Counted from the stretch's first letter, positions 1-9,399 are shown. The stretch: 64,000 nt of DNA from Burkholderia thailandensis E264 (GCF_000012365.1 NC_007651.1:1674001-1738000), one strand, 5' to 3'. A program made the numbers and translations. The notes: generated from the sequence alone by a model not told the origin.

Positions 1-1
1 T

Positions 2-1357
2 GCCGAACAGCGTTCGATTCTGCTTGTGATCAGCGTGCCGAACGGCGGGCATCGCGATCTCGGCGCAAAGCTGCTTGCCGGGCATTGGGATTATACGGAG
101 GTCGGCCTTCTCGATCATACGCACGTCATTCACCATACCGATCGCCTGCTGGCGGCGATGGCCAAGCGTGCCGGCTGGCACGAAGTGGGGGCGCGCGACT
201 ATGAGCTCGAATCCAGCGATCAGGCGTTCCCTCCGGCTCATCCGCTGTTGACGGGAAACACGGCGGCGTCACGCTATCTGCAGCAGATCCGTCGCGCTTC
301 GGATGCTTTCGGGACAGTGAACGAATTGGTGCGGGCTTACTTGCCGGGCGCGCGTCATGACGTTCCTCTGCTCGCCGATCCGAAAGAGGCACGGCCGTTT
401 CTGTCAATCGTCACGCGTACGCAAGCCAAGCGGCTTGGCAATCTGCGCGATGTCCTGCTTTGCCTCACCGCACAGACTTGTCAGGACTTCGAAATCCTCG
501 TCGTGACGCACAAAGTGGACGGCGATCCGTACTATGCCGTCAGGCGGATCGTCGAAGATTTGCCCGAGTCGATTCGCAATCGTGCGCGTGTGCTTCGTTG
601 TGATCGGGGTGGCCGCACCGCGCCGCTGAATGACGGTTTCGCCGCCGCGAGAGGGCATTACGTCGCGATTCTGGACGACGATGAGTTGGTCTTCGCGCAC
701 TGGGTCGAGACGTTCAAGAAGATGAGCGAGAAGGCGGCTGGCTGTGTGCTGCGCGCGACGGCCGCCGAGCAAGACATCGTGTCGACGGGCGTGCGGCCGG
801 ACGGGGCGCTCGGCTATCGGACCGTTTCGGCGATCACGACGCCGTACCCGTCGCACTTCGACCTTTTCGAGCATCTATCACAAAATTATTCGCCGCCTGT
901 ATCGCTCGCGTTTCCGCGAGCGGCTTTTCAAGAGTTGGGCATCCGGTTCGACGAAGAGCTGGATACGGCGGAGGACTGGGACTTCGAAATGCGCACAGCC
1001 TTCGTCTGTGGCGTCGAGAGCAGCCCGGAAATTACCGGTATCTACCGAAAGTGGCGTTCCGGCGAATCGTCCTTTTCGATCCATTCGCAGGACGAATGGC
1101 GGCGCGATTACGAAAGGATCGTAGCGAAGCACAACGCCGAGTATCACGTGTTTCCCCCAGGCACGATCAAGCTCATTGTCGATCAGCGCAACTGGATTAA
1201 GAAGCTCGAGCACGATATTGCCGTGCTGCAGGGCGCGGCAAAGCTCGATGCGTTGCGCCGGTTCTTTATCAGGCATCCTCGTCTGTACCGGATGGTGCGG
1301 ATGACCTACGACAATTCGAAGATCGTCGCTCGGAGAATCGTTCGGCGCTTGGGGTAA
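2..1357 (+). CDS. wbiD: O-antigen methyltransferase-glycosyltransferase fusion, 5' end outside window
   Basis: The frame is open to the left edge, so the gene starts upstream; the GTG at 26 is internal. The first ~70 visible residues resemble the C-terminal end of a class I SAM-dependent methyltransferase (ISVPNGGH, then W-Y-x-E-x-G-L-L-D-x-T-H). From about residue 125 a family 2 glycosyltransferase (GT-A) domain follows, with FLSIVTRTQ at its start, the DDDE metal-binding motif near residue 215, and an acidic EDWDFEMR acceptor motif. It therefore probably both methylates a sugar and transfers one while building O-polysaccharide at the inner membrane. The symbol comes from gene order: in the B. 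pseudomallei O-PS locus the gene before wbiE is described as an O-antigen methyltransferase. That assignment is inference. It is 51 bp upstream of the next gene on the same strand. Confidence 0.75.
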   Translation, partial: AEQRSILLVISVPNGGHRDLGAKLLAGHWDYTEVGLLDHTHVIHHTDRLLAAMAKRAGWHEVGARDYELESSDQAFPPAHPLLTGNTAASRYLQQIRRASDAFGTVNELVRAYLPGARHDVPLLADPKEARPFLSIVTRTQAKRLGNLRDVLLCLTAQTCQDFEILVVTHKVDGDPYYAVRRIVEDLPESIRNRARVLRCDRGGRTAPLNDGFAAARGHYVAILDDDELVFAHWVETFKKMSEKAAGCVLRATAAEQDIVSTGVRPDGALGYRTVSAITTPYPSHFDLFEHLSQNYSPPVSLAFPRAAFQELGIRFDEELDTAEDWDFEMRTAFVCGVESSPEITGIYRKWRSGESSFSIHSQDEWRRDYERIVAKHNAEYHVFPPGTIKLIVDQRNWIKKLEHDIAVLQGAAKLDALRRFFIRHPRLYRMVRMTYDNSKIVARRIVRRLG

Positions 1358-1408
1358 TTCGTCGATGCCGGCGGGTGCGTGTCGTGTGTCACGAAGGCAG
1401 GAATAGAG

Positions 1409-3250
1409 ATGCGGTTTGATATATCCGTCGTGGTGTATCGAGAGACGGAGGAAACCCTCGCCGGTCTTCTCGACAGCCTCGCCGCTCAAGTAGCATGCCC
1501 GGATACTGTGGTCCGGGTATGGTTGCGCAACAACGATCCCGCCGACGCCGAGCGGTGGGATCGGTTCGTGCACGATCGGCCGCGGTATCCGTTCGACGTC
1601 TCGATTTCGCATTCCCCGCAGAACGTGGGCTTCGGCCTTGCGCACAATGCGACGTTCGAAATGGGCGACGCCCCGTTCTTCTTTGTCTTGAACCCGGATG
1701 CGCGACTGCATTCGAATGCAGTCGCGGCGTTGCGGAAGGCGATAGACGCGTCGGCCGGCGACGTTGGCGCATGGGAGTTGCGGCAACTGCCGTATGAGCA
1801 TCCGAAACTGTACGATCCCGTTTCGCTAGGAACGGACTGGGTGACAGGCGCCGCCGTCGTGTTCCGGCGAGCGGCGCTTGAGCAGGTGAGCGGTTTCGAG
1901 CCGCGTATCTTCATGTACGGGGAAGATGTCGACCTGTCGTGGCGTTTGCGTGCGGTGGGCTGGACATTACGGTATGTGCCGCAAGCGGCCGTTGTGCACC
2001 GGACGTATGCGAAACCAATGGAGGCCAAGCCGCTCCAGATTACGGGCGGCGTGCTCGCGTCGTTGCAATTGCGCACGAGGTTCGGGTCCTGGGCCGATAT
2101 CGCACGCGGCCTCGGCTGCTGGGTCGCCGAGCTCGCGAGACCGGCGCGCTTCCCGCATGCGCGACGCAAGCATCTGACGATGCTGGTGCGTTATCTTCGA
2201 AGCGCCGCGTACTTCAGGCGCACGGGTGCGCGGTATCGCACAGGTGGATTCCGTCCTGACTTTCGTTTTTGGGGATATGGCGATCGGCGCGATGGCGCTT
2301 TTTTTGCCTTTGCCGTCGAGGAACTCGATGCGAGCACTGTGCCGCTCGTTTCGATCATCGTGCGAACGCACCGCCGACCGGCATTGTTGCGAGAGGCGTT
2401 GATGTCGCTGTCGCATCAAACTTATCCGCGCGTCGAAGTCATCGTCGTCGAAGACGGCGAGCCGGAGAGTCGCGCCATGATCGAGCAGGAGTTCGCTAGT
2501 CGCCTCGACATTCGCTACCAGGCGACGGGCGTGCCCGTTGGCAGGAGTGCCGCAGGCAATCTCGGTCTTTCGCTCGCAGCCGGAGAATGGCTCGGGTTTC
2601 TCGACGACGACGACCAGTTCTACGCCGACCACGTTGAAGCAATGATGCAGGTTGCGGGAAGTGGTGCGAACCGAGCGGTCTATGGCGCGTCGCACGAGAT
2701 ACCGACCGAATTTGTGCGGCTGACGCAAGGGGAAGCGATATATCGCGAAGGGCCGGCATCGCTCAAGTATCGACCGTATTCGCGCTTGGCAATGTGGCAG
2801 GAGAATTTAGCTCCGATTCAAGCGGTCCTGTTCCATCGAAGCTTGTATGAAGAATTCGGCGGATTCGACGAGGACTTGGATCAACTTGAGGACTGGGTGC
2901 TATGGGTTCGCTATTCCTGCGCGACCGACTTTTGTTCTTTCATGCGGGTCACATCCCGCTACCGGGTTCCGATGGCAGCCAAGGTCGCCGTCGAGCGCCA
3001 GGCCCGACTCCATGACGCCTATGTCGTCGCACTGGAGCGACAGCGGACGATGCGGGTGACGCTGAGTCCGTTCGACGTCGCCGCCATGGCGGAGGAACAG
3101 GCCCGCCGGCATGCTATCGTTCACGTCTCGAGGCAGACCGCGCGAAAGCTGCTCGTGCAAGTGCCGTTCATGCGGGCTTTGTTGTCGAGCCAGGCTGGGT
3201 GGCGCCGGCGCGTGAGAGCGCTGTATCGCCGGATGTCTCCGCGCTCCTGA
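1409..3250 (+). CDS. wbiE: Tandem-domain family 2 glycosyltransferase, O-antigen
   Basis: This 613-residue protein has two GT2 domains. The first (about residues 3-260) is rhamnosyltransferase-like: it starts FDISVVVYRE, has a NVGFGLAHN loop, LNPDARL as its DxD equivalent, and YGEDVDLSWRL in the acceptor region. The second (about 315-560) starts VSIIVRTHRR and carries FLDDDDQFY and LEDWVLWVR. Two domains suggest it adds two sugars, or acts as a chain-extending enzyme, on the O-polysaccharide. I chose the ATG at 1409 because it is followed at once by the beta-strand that opens the fold and has a purine-rich AAGGCAGGAA upstream; an in-frame GTG at 1379 would add ten unconvincing residues. The symbol is by position between wbiD-like and wbiF-like genes. 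Codon use is less GC3-rich than in genes after ~7 kb. Confidence 0.75.
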   Translation: MRFDISVVVYRETEETLAGLLDSLAAQVACPDTVVRVWLRNNDPADAERWDRFVHDRPRYPFDVSISHSPQNVGFGLAHNATFEMGDAPFFFVLNPDARLHSNAVAALRKAIDASAGDVGAWELRQLPYEHPKLYDPVSLGTDWVTGAAVVFRRAALEQVSGFEPRIFMYGEDVDLSWRLRAVGWTLRYVPQAAVVHRTYAKPMEAKPLQITGGVLASLQLRTRFGSWADIARGLGCWVAELARPARFPHARRKHLTMLVRYLRSAAYFRRTGARYRTGGFRPDFRFWGYGDRRDGAFFAFAVEELDASTVPLVSIIVRTHRRPALLREALMSLSHQTYPRVEVIVVEDGEPESRAMIEQEFASRLDIRYQATGVPVGRSAAGNLGLSLAAGEWLGFLDDDDQFYADHVEAMMQVAGSGANRAVYGASHEIPTEFVRLTQGEAIYREGPASLKYRPYSRLAMWQENLAPIQAVLFHRSLYEEFGGFDEDLDQLEDWVLWVRYSCATDFCSFMRVTSRYRVPMAAKVAVERQARLHDAYVVALERQRTMRVTLSPFDVAAMAEEQARRHAIVHVSRQTARKLLVQVPFMRALLSSQAGWRRRVRALYRRMSPRS

Positions 3251-3322
3251 TGCTGGGCGGGGGGGCGCCGGTCCGTCCGCTCACAACAAGCAATATCCTC
3301 CGTTCTACAGGGTTGTCCGCGG

Positions 3323-4153
3323 GTGCCTCATTTCGAACCGAAATTACTGACCGTATCGATCGTCGTCTACAAGCCGGACGTGCGACTGCTGATGCAGACA
3401 CTTTCCAGTCTGCTTGTCGCATTGGAGAGGCTCGAGGTGAGCCGGCCGGGCGCGCGCACGGTCCTCTACCTCGTCGATAACGGCGGCGCGCCGGTTTCGT
3501 TGCCGCTGTTTGGCGAGATGCGTTCGCGCGGCATCGAATGCATCTTCATCGGCGGTCACGGCAATGTGGGTTACGGACGCGGCCACAACTATGCCGTCCA
3601 GCGAGCTGCGAGCCGCTACCACCTGATCTTGAACTCCGATGTCGATCTGGACGAAAATGCGCTCGTGGCGGCGATCGATTTTTTTGACGCTCATCCGGAC
3701 GTTGGTCTCGTCACGCCGCATGTGGACGACGAGCGCGGGCATACGCAGTACTTGTGCAGGCGTTATCCGGCATTGTTTGACCTTTTTGTGCGGGGATTCA
3801 TGCCTGCCGGCATCCGAGGCCTGTTTTCTCGGCGGCTGGCACGCTACGAGATGCGGGATGTGGTCAACGCGACCGACGTCGTTTGGGAGCCGGAAATCGT
3901 CAGCGGTTGCTTCATGCTGTTTCGAACGGACGTGTTGAAGGCGTTGGGCGGGTTCGATTCGCGCTACTTCCTGTATTTCGAGGACTACGACCTGAGCTTG
4001 CGTACGCATGACGTCGCGCGAGTCGCCTATGTGCCTGCGATCATGATTCGCCACTACGGTGGCGGTGCCGCCCGCAAGGGAATGCGCCATGTTCGCTTGT
4101 TCGCGACGTCGGCATTCCGTTTCTTCAACCGCTTCGGCTGGAAGTGGCTATGA
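3323..4153 (+). CDS. wbiF: Family 2 glycosyltransferase (rhamnosyltransferase-like), O-antigen
   Basis: A 276-residue single-domain GT2 enzyme. It shows LTVSIVVYKPD at the first strand, GHGNVGYGRGHNYAV in the nucleotide-sugar loop, LNSDVDL as the metal site near residue 111, and YFEDYDLSLR in the acceptor domain, the pattern of dTDP-sugar rhamnosyl- and deoxyhexosyltransferases. The start is GTG; no ATG is available before the first conserved strand and the Shine-Dalgarno is weak. Its TGA stop overlaps the next gene's ATG (ATGA, 4150-4153), so the two are translationally coupled. The symbol is by position directly upstream of the epimerase gene. Confidence 0.78.
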   Translation: MPHFEPKLLTVSIVVYKPDVRLLMQTLSSLLVALERLEVSRPGARTVLYLVDNGGAPVSLPLFGEMRSRGIECIFIGGHGNVGYGRGHNYAVQRAASRYHLILNSDVDLDENALVAAIDFFDAHPDVGLVTPHVDDERGHTQYLCRRYPALFDLFVRGFMPAGIRGLFSRRLARYEMRDVVNATDVVWEPEIVSGCFMLFRTDVLKALGGFDSRYFLYFEDYDLSLRTHDVARVAYVPAIMIRHYGGGAARKGMRHVRLFATSAFRFFNRFGWKWL

Positions 4154-5142
4154 GCAGGATCGTCGTTACCGGGGCGAACGGTTTCGTCGGGCGCGCGCTC
4201 TGTCGTGTACTGCTCGCGGCCGGGCACGAAGTGACGGGGCTGGTGCGTCGCAGGGGAGGCTGCATCGACGGCGTATCGGAGTGGGTGCACGAGGCCGATG
4301 ACTTCGTCGGCGTCGCCGATCGTTGGCCTTCGAGCCTCCAGGCGGACGTCGTAGTGCATCTTGCCGCACGCGTCCATGTGATGCGGGACCGCGTACTCGA
4401 TCCTGACACGGCGTTTCGCACATCGAACGTTGCGGCGACGCTGCGCGTTGCTCGAGCCGCCCGGCAGCAAGGCGCACGGCGATTTGTGTTCTTGAGCAGT
4501 ATCAAGGCGATTGCTGAAGCCGACGGCGGCGCGCCGCTGCGCGAGGATTCGATACCGGCGCCTCAGGACGCTTACGGACGCTCGAAGCTCGAAGCCGAAC
4601 GCGCGCTCGAGCAGCTGCGCGACGGGGCGAGCTTCGATACGGTCATCATTCGGCCGCCGCTCGTGTATGGTCCCGAAGTTCGCGCCAATTTCCTGAGTCT
4701 GATGCGTGCGGTCGCGCAAGGGGTGCCGTTGCCGCTGGGGGCCGTGCGAGCGCGCCGGAGTATGGTGTATGTCGACAATCTCGCCGACGCGGTGATGCAT
4801 TGCGCAATCGAGCCGGCCGCCATGCAAGGGTGCTTCCATGTCGCGGACGATGGCGCGCCAACCATCGCCGAGTTGGTGAATGACATCGCGCGCCATCTCG
4901 GGCGGTCAGCACGTTTGTTGCCTATACCCGAACCGTTGCTACGCGTTGTGGGGGCGATGACGGGGCGTACTGCGCAGATAGATCGTTTGACGAACGATTT
5001 GCGACTCGACACGGCGCACATTCGCGCGGTGCTCGGCTGGCGGCCGCCATACTCGCGCGAAGAAGGGCTTGCGGAAACGACTCGTTGGTTCCAGTCGCTT
5101 GATCGATGCCAGTCGTTGGAAGACACACGATGTTCCAGTTGA
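4150..5142 (+). CDS. wbiG: NAD-dependent sugar epimerase/dehydratase (SDR), O-antigen
   Basis: A 330-residue extended short-chain dehydrogenase. The N-terminal SRIVVTGANGFVGRAL is the NAD(P)-binding Rossmann glycine motif. VVHLAARVHVM follows near residue 65, and the catalytic S and YGRSKLEAE (Y-x3-K) lie near residues 115-145. The C-terminal half is of the UDP-glucose 4-epimerase/UDP-galactose-epimerase superfamily type that often sits beside WecA-like transferases. It probably modifies the nucleotide sugar used to initiate or extend the O-polysaccharide; the exact substrate cannot be read from sequence. The ATG at 4150 overlaps the previous stop, and the 3' end overlaps the next gene by 13 bp. 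Confidence 0.85.
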   Translation: MSRIVVTGANGFVGRALCRVLLAAGHEVTGLVRRRGGCIDGVSEWVHEADDFVGVADRWPSSLQADVVVHLAARVHVMRDRVLDPDTAFRTSNVAATLRVARAARQQGARRFVFLSSIKAIAEADGGAPLREDSIPAPQDAYGRSKLEAERALEQLRDGASFDTVIIRPPLVYGPEVRANFLSLMRAVAQGVPLPLGAVRARRSMVYVDNLADAVMHCAIEPAAMQGCFHVADDGAPTIAELVNDIARHLGRSARLLPIPEPLLRVVGAMTGRTAQIDRLTNDLRLDTAHIRAVLGWRPPYSREEGLAETTRWFQSLDRCQSLEDTRCSS

Positions 5143-6140
5143 ATTCGACCATCACATGGGCCGTTGCGTTTGCCTCGGCCGCCGCGATCGCCTCCGCGCT
5201 GATTCTCAGATGGCTGCTTGCGAGCGGGTGGGCATGGCGGCTTGCGACCGACGTGCCGAACGATCGCTCGATGCATACCAAGCCGACGCCGCGTATGGGC
5301 GGATGGGGCATCGTACCCGTCGGTGCACTTGCGATCGGGCTCGCGGCGCCCTATCTGTGGGGGATTGCCGTGGCGATGCTGTTTCTCGCGATCGTCTCTC
5401 ACGTCGATGACCGTCGCGGATTGCCGGCACGGGTCCGATTCGCCGCCCACATCATTGCATCCGTCGCGGTGGTCGTTGCGTATTCGAGCGGCCTGGCGTG
5501 GTTCTGGGTCCCGGTATTCGTGGTGGCGCTTGCATGGTTGATCAACCTGTACAACTTCATGGACGGGGCGGACGGCCTTGCTGGTGGTATGGCTTTCTTC
5601 GGTTTCGGTGGCTATGCGTTTGCAGCGCTCGCAGGACCTCATCCGTCCATCGGATTGGGTTGGGCATGCGCCGCGATTGCCGGTGCGGCAGCGGGATTTC
5701 TGCTCCTCAATTTTCATCCGGCCAAGCTTTTCCTGGGCGACGCGGGCTCGATTTCGCTTGGTTTTCTGGCTGGCACGTTCGGCTATTGGGGATGGCGCCA
5801 CGAGGTCTGGCCGCTGTGGTTCCCACTCGTGGTTTTTGCCCCTTTTATTGTCGATGCATCTGTAACACTATTGCGACGTTTGTTACGAGGCGAAAAGTTC
5901 TGGCAAGCGCACCGTGAGCATTATTATCAGCGCATGGTGCGTTTAGGCGTCGGGCACGCGCGGACAGCACTGTATTGGTACGCAATCATGCTGGTTGGCG
6001 CCGTTGTGTCGCTTTCAGTGTTGACGAGTTCTCCCGCGATCCAGTGGATGAGCATCGCCATTTGGGGATTGATTCTATTTCTCATTGGGGCAGCCATCGA
6101 CGTTCGCTGGAGCCGCTTCCAAATACTCACATCAAAATAA
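5130..6140 (+). CDS. wbiH: Undecaprenyl-phosphate sugar-1-phosphate transferase (WecA/MraY family)
   Basis: A 336-residue polytopic membrane protein with about ten hydrophobic segments. It should start O-polysaccharide synthesis by moving a sugar-1-phosphate from its UDP-sugar to undecaprenyl phosphate. Family landmarks are DVPNDRSMHTKPTPRMGGWG in the first cytoplasmic loop, NLYNFMDGADGLAGG (the NxxNxxDGxDGLA signature) near residue 145, and KLFLGDAGSISLGF near 205. A basic loop with HREHYYQRMVRLG follows, equivalent to the histidine loop. The ATG at 5130 is preferred over an in-frame ATG at 5106, which would add eight residues with no family resemblance. It overlaps wbiG by 13 bp and ends 7 bp before wbiI. 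Confidence 0.87.
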   Translation: MFQLNSTITWAVAFASAAAIASALILRWLLASGWAWRLATDVPNDRSMHTKPTPRMGGWGIVPVGALAIGLAAPYLWGIAVAMLFLAIVSHVDDRRGLPARVRFAAHIIASVAVVVAYSSGLAWFWVPVFVVALAWLINLYNFMDGADGLAGGMAFFGFGGYAFAALAGPHPSIGLGWACAAIAGAAAGFLLLNFHPAKLFLGDAGSISLGFLAGTFGYWGWRHEVWPLWFPLVVFAPFIVDASVTLLRRLLRGEKFWQAHREHYYQRMVRLGVGHARTALYWYAIMLVGAVVSLSVLTSSPAIQWMSIAIWGLILFLIGAAIDVRWSRFQILTSK

Positions 6141-6147
6141 ACGCAAT

Positions 6148-8055
6148 ATGACGCGAACGTTTCGCCCCAAGGCTTCATGGCTTTCCCTGGGCGCCTTCCT
6201 GTTCGACTTGATGGCGGTCGTATGCGCATGGTTGATCGCATACGTGGTTCGATTCAACGGTGTAATACCGCCCCAATTCCTGAGCGGCGCCTTCGTCGCG
6301 CTCGTATGGGTGGTTCCGTTGTACGGTCTGCTGTTTCATGTTTTCGGCTTGTACCGCGGCCTCTGGGTATTCGCGAGCCTGCCGGATCTGCTGCGCATCT
6401 CGAAGGCCGTGGTGGGCGGCAGCCTGATCGTAATGATCGGCGCGGTAATGCTACAGCCGGTTCCGATCATTCCCCGTTCGGTGCTTGTCCTGTCGCCGAT
6501 GCTGCTGTTTCTCGCGATGGGCGGCGCGCGGGCGCTCTATCGGGCGACGAAGGAGTTCTATCTATACGGCGGCTTGATCGGGCAGGGCAAGCCGGTGCTG
6601 ATTCTCGGCGCGGGCAACGCCGGCGCGAGTCTCGCCCGTGAGCTGTCTCGTTCCGGCGAATGGCGCCTTGCCGGTTTGCTCGACGACGATCCCGCAAAAC
6701 ACGGCCGTGAAGTCTACGGCTACAAAGTCCTTGGCCCCATCAGCGAAGTCGCGCACTGGGCCGAGGCAGCAAAAGCCGAATACGCGATCATCGCGATTCC
6801 ATCCGCATCGGTCGAGACGCAACGCCGCGTCGCCACCCTCTGCGTGCGCGCCGGCGTCAAGGCGATGGTGCTGCCGTCGCTGACCGCATTGATGCCCGGC
6901 CAAGGCATCCTGTCGCAGATCCGCCAGATCGACCTCGAAGACCTGCTCGGCCGCGAGGCCGTGACGATCGACACGCCGCACGTCGAAGCGCTGTTGCGCG
7001 GCCGCGTCGTGATGGTGACGGGCGCAGGCGGCTCGATCGGCTCGGAGCTGTGCCGCCAGATCCTGAAGTTCCAGCCCGCGCAACTGATCGCGTTCGACCT
7101 GTCCGAATATGCGATGTACCGTCTCACGGAAGAGTTGCGCGAGCGCTTCCCCGATCTGCCCGTCGTGCCGATCATCGGCGATGCGAAGGATTCGCTGCTG
7201 CTCGACCAGGTGATGTCGCGCTACGCGCCGCACATCGTGTTCCATGCGGCCGCGTACAAGCACGTGCCGCTGATGGAGGAGCTCAACGCGTGGCAGGCGT
7301 TGCGCAACAACGTGCTCGGCACCTATCGCGTCGCGCGCGCGGCGATTCGCCACGACGTCCGGCATTTCGTGCTGATCTCGACCGACAAGGCCGTGAACCC
7401 GACGAACGTGATGGGCGCGAGCAAGCGCTTGGCCGAGATGGCGTGTCAGGCGCTGCAGCAGACGAGCGCGCGCACGCAGTTCGAGACGGTGCGCTTCGGC
7501 AACGTGCTAGGCAGCGCGGGCAGCGTGATTCCGAAGTTCCAGCAGCAGATCGCGAAGGGCGGCCCGGTGACGGTCACGCATCCGGAGATCACGCGCTTCT
7601 TCATGACGATTCCCGAGGCGTCGCAGCTCGTGCTGCAGGCGTCGAGCATGGGGCAGGGCGGCGAGATCTTCATTCTCGACATGGGCGAGCCGGTGAAGAT
7701 CGTCGATCTCGCGCGCGACCTGATCCGCCTTTACGGCTTTACCGAGGACCACATCCGCATCGAGTTCAGCGGGCTGCGTCCGGGCGAGAAGCTCTACGAG
7801 GAACTGCTCGCCGACGACGAGACGACAACCCGCACGCCGCATCCGAAGCTGCGCACGGCGCGTGCGCGCGAGGTGCCGGATCATCTGCTCGACGAACTGC
7901 TGCCGTGGCTGATGCAGCACCGAGTGCTGAGCGATGACGAAGTGCGGCGCGATCTGCGGCGCTGGGTGCCCGAGTATCAACCCGCCGTCGGCCCGACGCT
8001 GCAGAGCGTGCCGACCGGCAGCGGGCTGGTCGCCGGCCTCGGTCGCGACGCCTGA
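6148..8055 (+). CDS. wbiI: Nucleotide-sugar 4,6-dehydratase/epimerase, membrane-anchored (CapD/WbpM family)
   Basis: A 635-residue protein of the long CapD/WbpM class. The first ~135 residues hold about four membrane segments. A CoA-binding-like Rossmann domain comes next (ILGAGNAGASLARE, ~residue 150), then the catalytic SDR domain with MVTGAGGSIGSELC near 288 and the modified active site STDKAVNPTNVMGASKR near 410. Such enzymes make 4-keto-6-deoxy or epimerised UDP-sugars for O-antigen. The ATG at 6148 follows wbiH by 7 bp; an in-frame ATG at 6085 would lie inside wbiH. Base composition shifts within the gene: up to about 6,750 it resembles the AT-richer wbi genes, and afterwards it has the very GC-rich third positions of core Burkholderia genes. 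Confidence 0.88.
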   Translation: MTRTFRPKASWLSLGAFLFDLMAVVCAWLIAYVVRFNGVIPPQFLSGAFVALVWVVPLYGLLFHVFGLYRGLWVFASLPDLLRISKAVVGGSLIVMIGAVMLQPVPIIPRSVLVLSPMLLFLAMGGARALYRATKEFYLYGGLIGQGKPVLILGAGNAGASLARELSRSGEWRLAGLLDDDPAKHGREVYGYKVLGPISEVAHWAEAAKAEYAIIAIPSASVETQRRVATLCVRAGVKAMVLPSLTALMPGQGILSQIRQIDLEDLLGREAVTIDTPHVEALLRGRVVMVTGAGGSIGSELCRQILKFQPAQLIAFDLSEYAMYRLTEELRERFPDLPVVPIIGDAKDSLLLDQVMSRYAPHIVFHAAAYKHVPLMEELNAWQALRNNVLGTYRVARAAIRHDVRHFVLISTDKAVNPTNVMGASKRLAEMACQALQQTSARTQFETVRFGNVLGSAGSVIPKFQQQIAKGGPVTVTHPEITRFFMTIPEASQLVLQASSMGQGGEIFILDMGEPVKIVDLARDLIRLYGFTEDHIRIEFSGLRPGEKLYEELLADDETTTRTPHPKLRTARAREVPDHLLDELLPWLMQHRVLSDDEVRRDLRRWVPEYQPAVGPTLQSVPTGSGLVAGLGRDA

Positions 8056-8202
8056 CGCTACAAGGAAGGCACAAGGAAGGCGAGACGGTTCCGGCCGGGA
8101 TGCTGTCGAAGTCGGCCCGCACGTCCGCCGCCCGGGCGGCGGCAAGGCCGAGGGCTTCGGCAGGTCGAAGCGGCCTGCCCGCAGGCAAGCGCGAAGTCCA
8201 AC

Positions 8203-8237
8203 AAAAAGCGCGAATCGAAGACCGATTCGCGCTTTTT
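8203..8237. terminator. Bidirectional rho-independent terminator between wbiI and ogcI
   Basis: A near-perfect inverted repeat, AAGCGCGAATCG with a five-base loop and CGATTCGCGCTT, carries an A-run on the left arm and six Ts on the right. It can therefore stop transcripts arriving from wbiI (+) and from the ogc operon (-), which converge here. Confidence 0.9.
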
Positions 8238-8265
8238 TGTTGCCCGCCGCCACGCCGCCGCCGCG

Positions 8266-9372
8266 TTACCGCTTCGGCTGCTGCTTGCGAATGACCATCC
8301 ATCTCGGCGACTTGAACCGGACGATGCTCACATAGAGCCACACGTAAGTGAGCGCGAACACGATCACGAACGCGAACAGATGAATCGTGTGCTGCCAGAA
8401 GAGCGTGGCGGGAATCACCGCGATGAGGCAGAGCAGCCACAGATACGGCGACGTCAGCGAATTCCGGCGCGTCAGCTCATGGGCGGCGCGCGTGCCGACC
8501 GCCCAGCGCATCAGCCGCTTGTAGACGAGCATGTGCAGGTGCACGCCGTCCGGGATGCCCGGCGACATCCCGCGAACGAACTTCTTCCGGTAGATCGAGA
8601 AGCAGGTCTCGAAGATCGGGTACATGAACAGCAGCACCGGATACCACGCGGACACTTCGCGGTGCCGCATCACGAGCGAGATCGCGAGCTCGGCGAGCAT
8701 GAAGCCGATGAAGTACGCGCCGCCGTCGCCGAGGAAGATCAGGCCCGCCGGGAAGTTCCAGATGAAGAAGCCCATGATCGCGCCCATCATCACGATCGAG
8801 CCGGACATCACGACCGGGTCGCCGACCTGGAACGCGACGTACGCGAGCGATGCGAACATCATGAACGCGACCATCGAAGCGAGCCCGTTGAAGCCGTCGA
8901 TGATGTTGACCGCGTTCGCGAGCGCGGCGACGGCGAGCACCGTGACCGCGGCAGAGATCGCCGTGTAGCCGAGCAGGAAATCGAGGGGCGGCACGCTGAT
9001 GCGCGTGATCGCGATGCCCATCAGCGCGAACGCGAGCGCTGCGGCCGCCATCGTGCACACGAGCCGCGCCGCGGGCGTCACCTTCTTCGTCAGGTCCTCG
9101 ATCAGCCCGGACGCGAAGGCGGGCAGCCCGCACGCGGCGAGCCCGAGGATGCCGCCCGCGATCGCCGGGTATCGTCGCGACAGCAGCGCTGTCGCGACGA
9201 CGAGCCCGATCAGGATGCCGATGCCGCCCACGCGCGGCACCGGCCGCGCATGGAATTTCTGCACGCCGGCAAGGTCGTTGTCGATCGAGAATTTCTCGTG
9301 CAGGTGCGCATAGCGGACGATGAGCAGCGTGACGAGAAGCGAGACGATGAAGCCGACGGCGAAGCTGAGCAT
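8266..9372 (-). CDS. ogcI: Initiating undecaprenyl-phosphate glycosyl-1-phosphate transferase of O-glycosylation
   Basis: A 368-residue WecA/WbpL-family integral membrane protein. It has KFHARPVPRVGGIGI in the first loop, NAVNIIDGFNGLASM (the DGxxGLA signature) near residue 155, and LIFLGDGGAYFIGF near 210. GIPDGVHLHMLVYKR supplies the histidine motif of the fifth cytoplasmic loop. In the Burkholderia ogc pathway this enzyme puts the first N-acetylhexosamine phosphate on undecaprenyl phosphate. It is the last gene of ogcX-B-A-E-I, 27 bp after ogcE. The symbol rests on family plus the exact five-gene order known from B. cenocepacia. It is a second WecA-like enzyme only ~2 kb from wbiH, but on the opposite strand and in a different pathway. 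Confidence 0.85.
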   Translation of the reverse strand: MLSFAVGFIVSLLVTLLIVRYAHLHEKFSIDNDLAGVQKFHARPVPRVGGIGILIGLVVATALLSRRYPAIAGGILGLAACGLPAFASGLIEDLTKKVTPAARLVCTMAAAALAFALMGIAITRISVPPLDFLLGYTAISAAVTVLAVAALANAVNIIDGFNGLASMVAFMMFASLAYVAFQVGDPVVMSGSIVMMGAIMGFFIWNFPAGLIFLGDGGAYFIGFMLAELAISLVMRHREVSAWYPVLLFMYPIFETCFSIYRKKFVRGMSPGIPDGVHLHMLVYKRLMRWAVGTRAAHELTRRNSLTSPYLWLLCLIAVIPATLFWQHTIHLFAFVIVFALTYVWLYVSIVRFKSPRWMVIRKQQPKR

Positions 9373-9399
9373 GGGTGTGCCCGGAAATTGGACAGCGGA

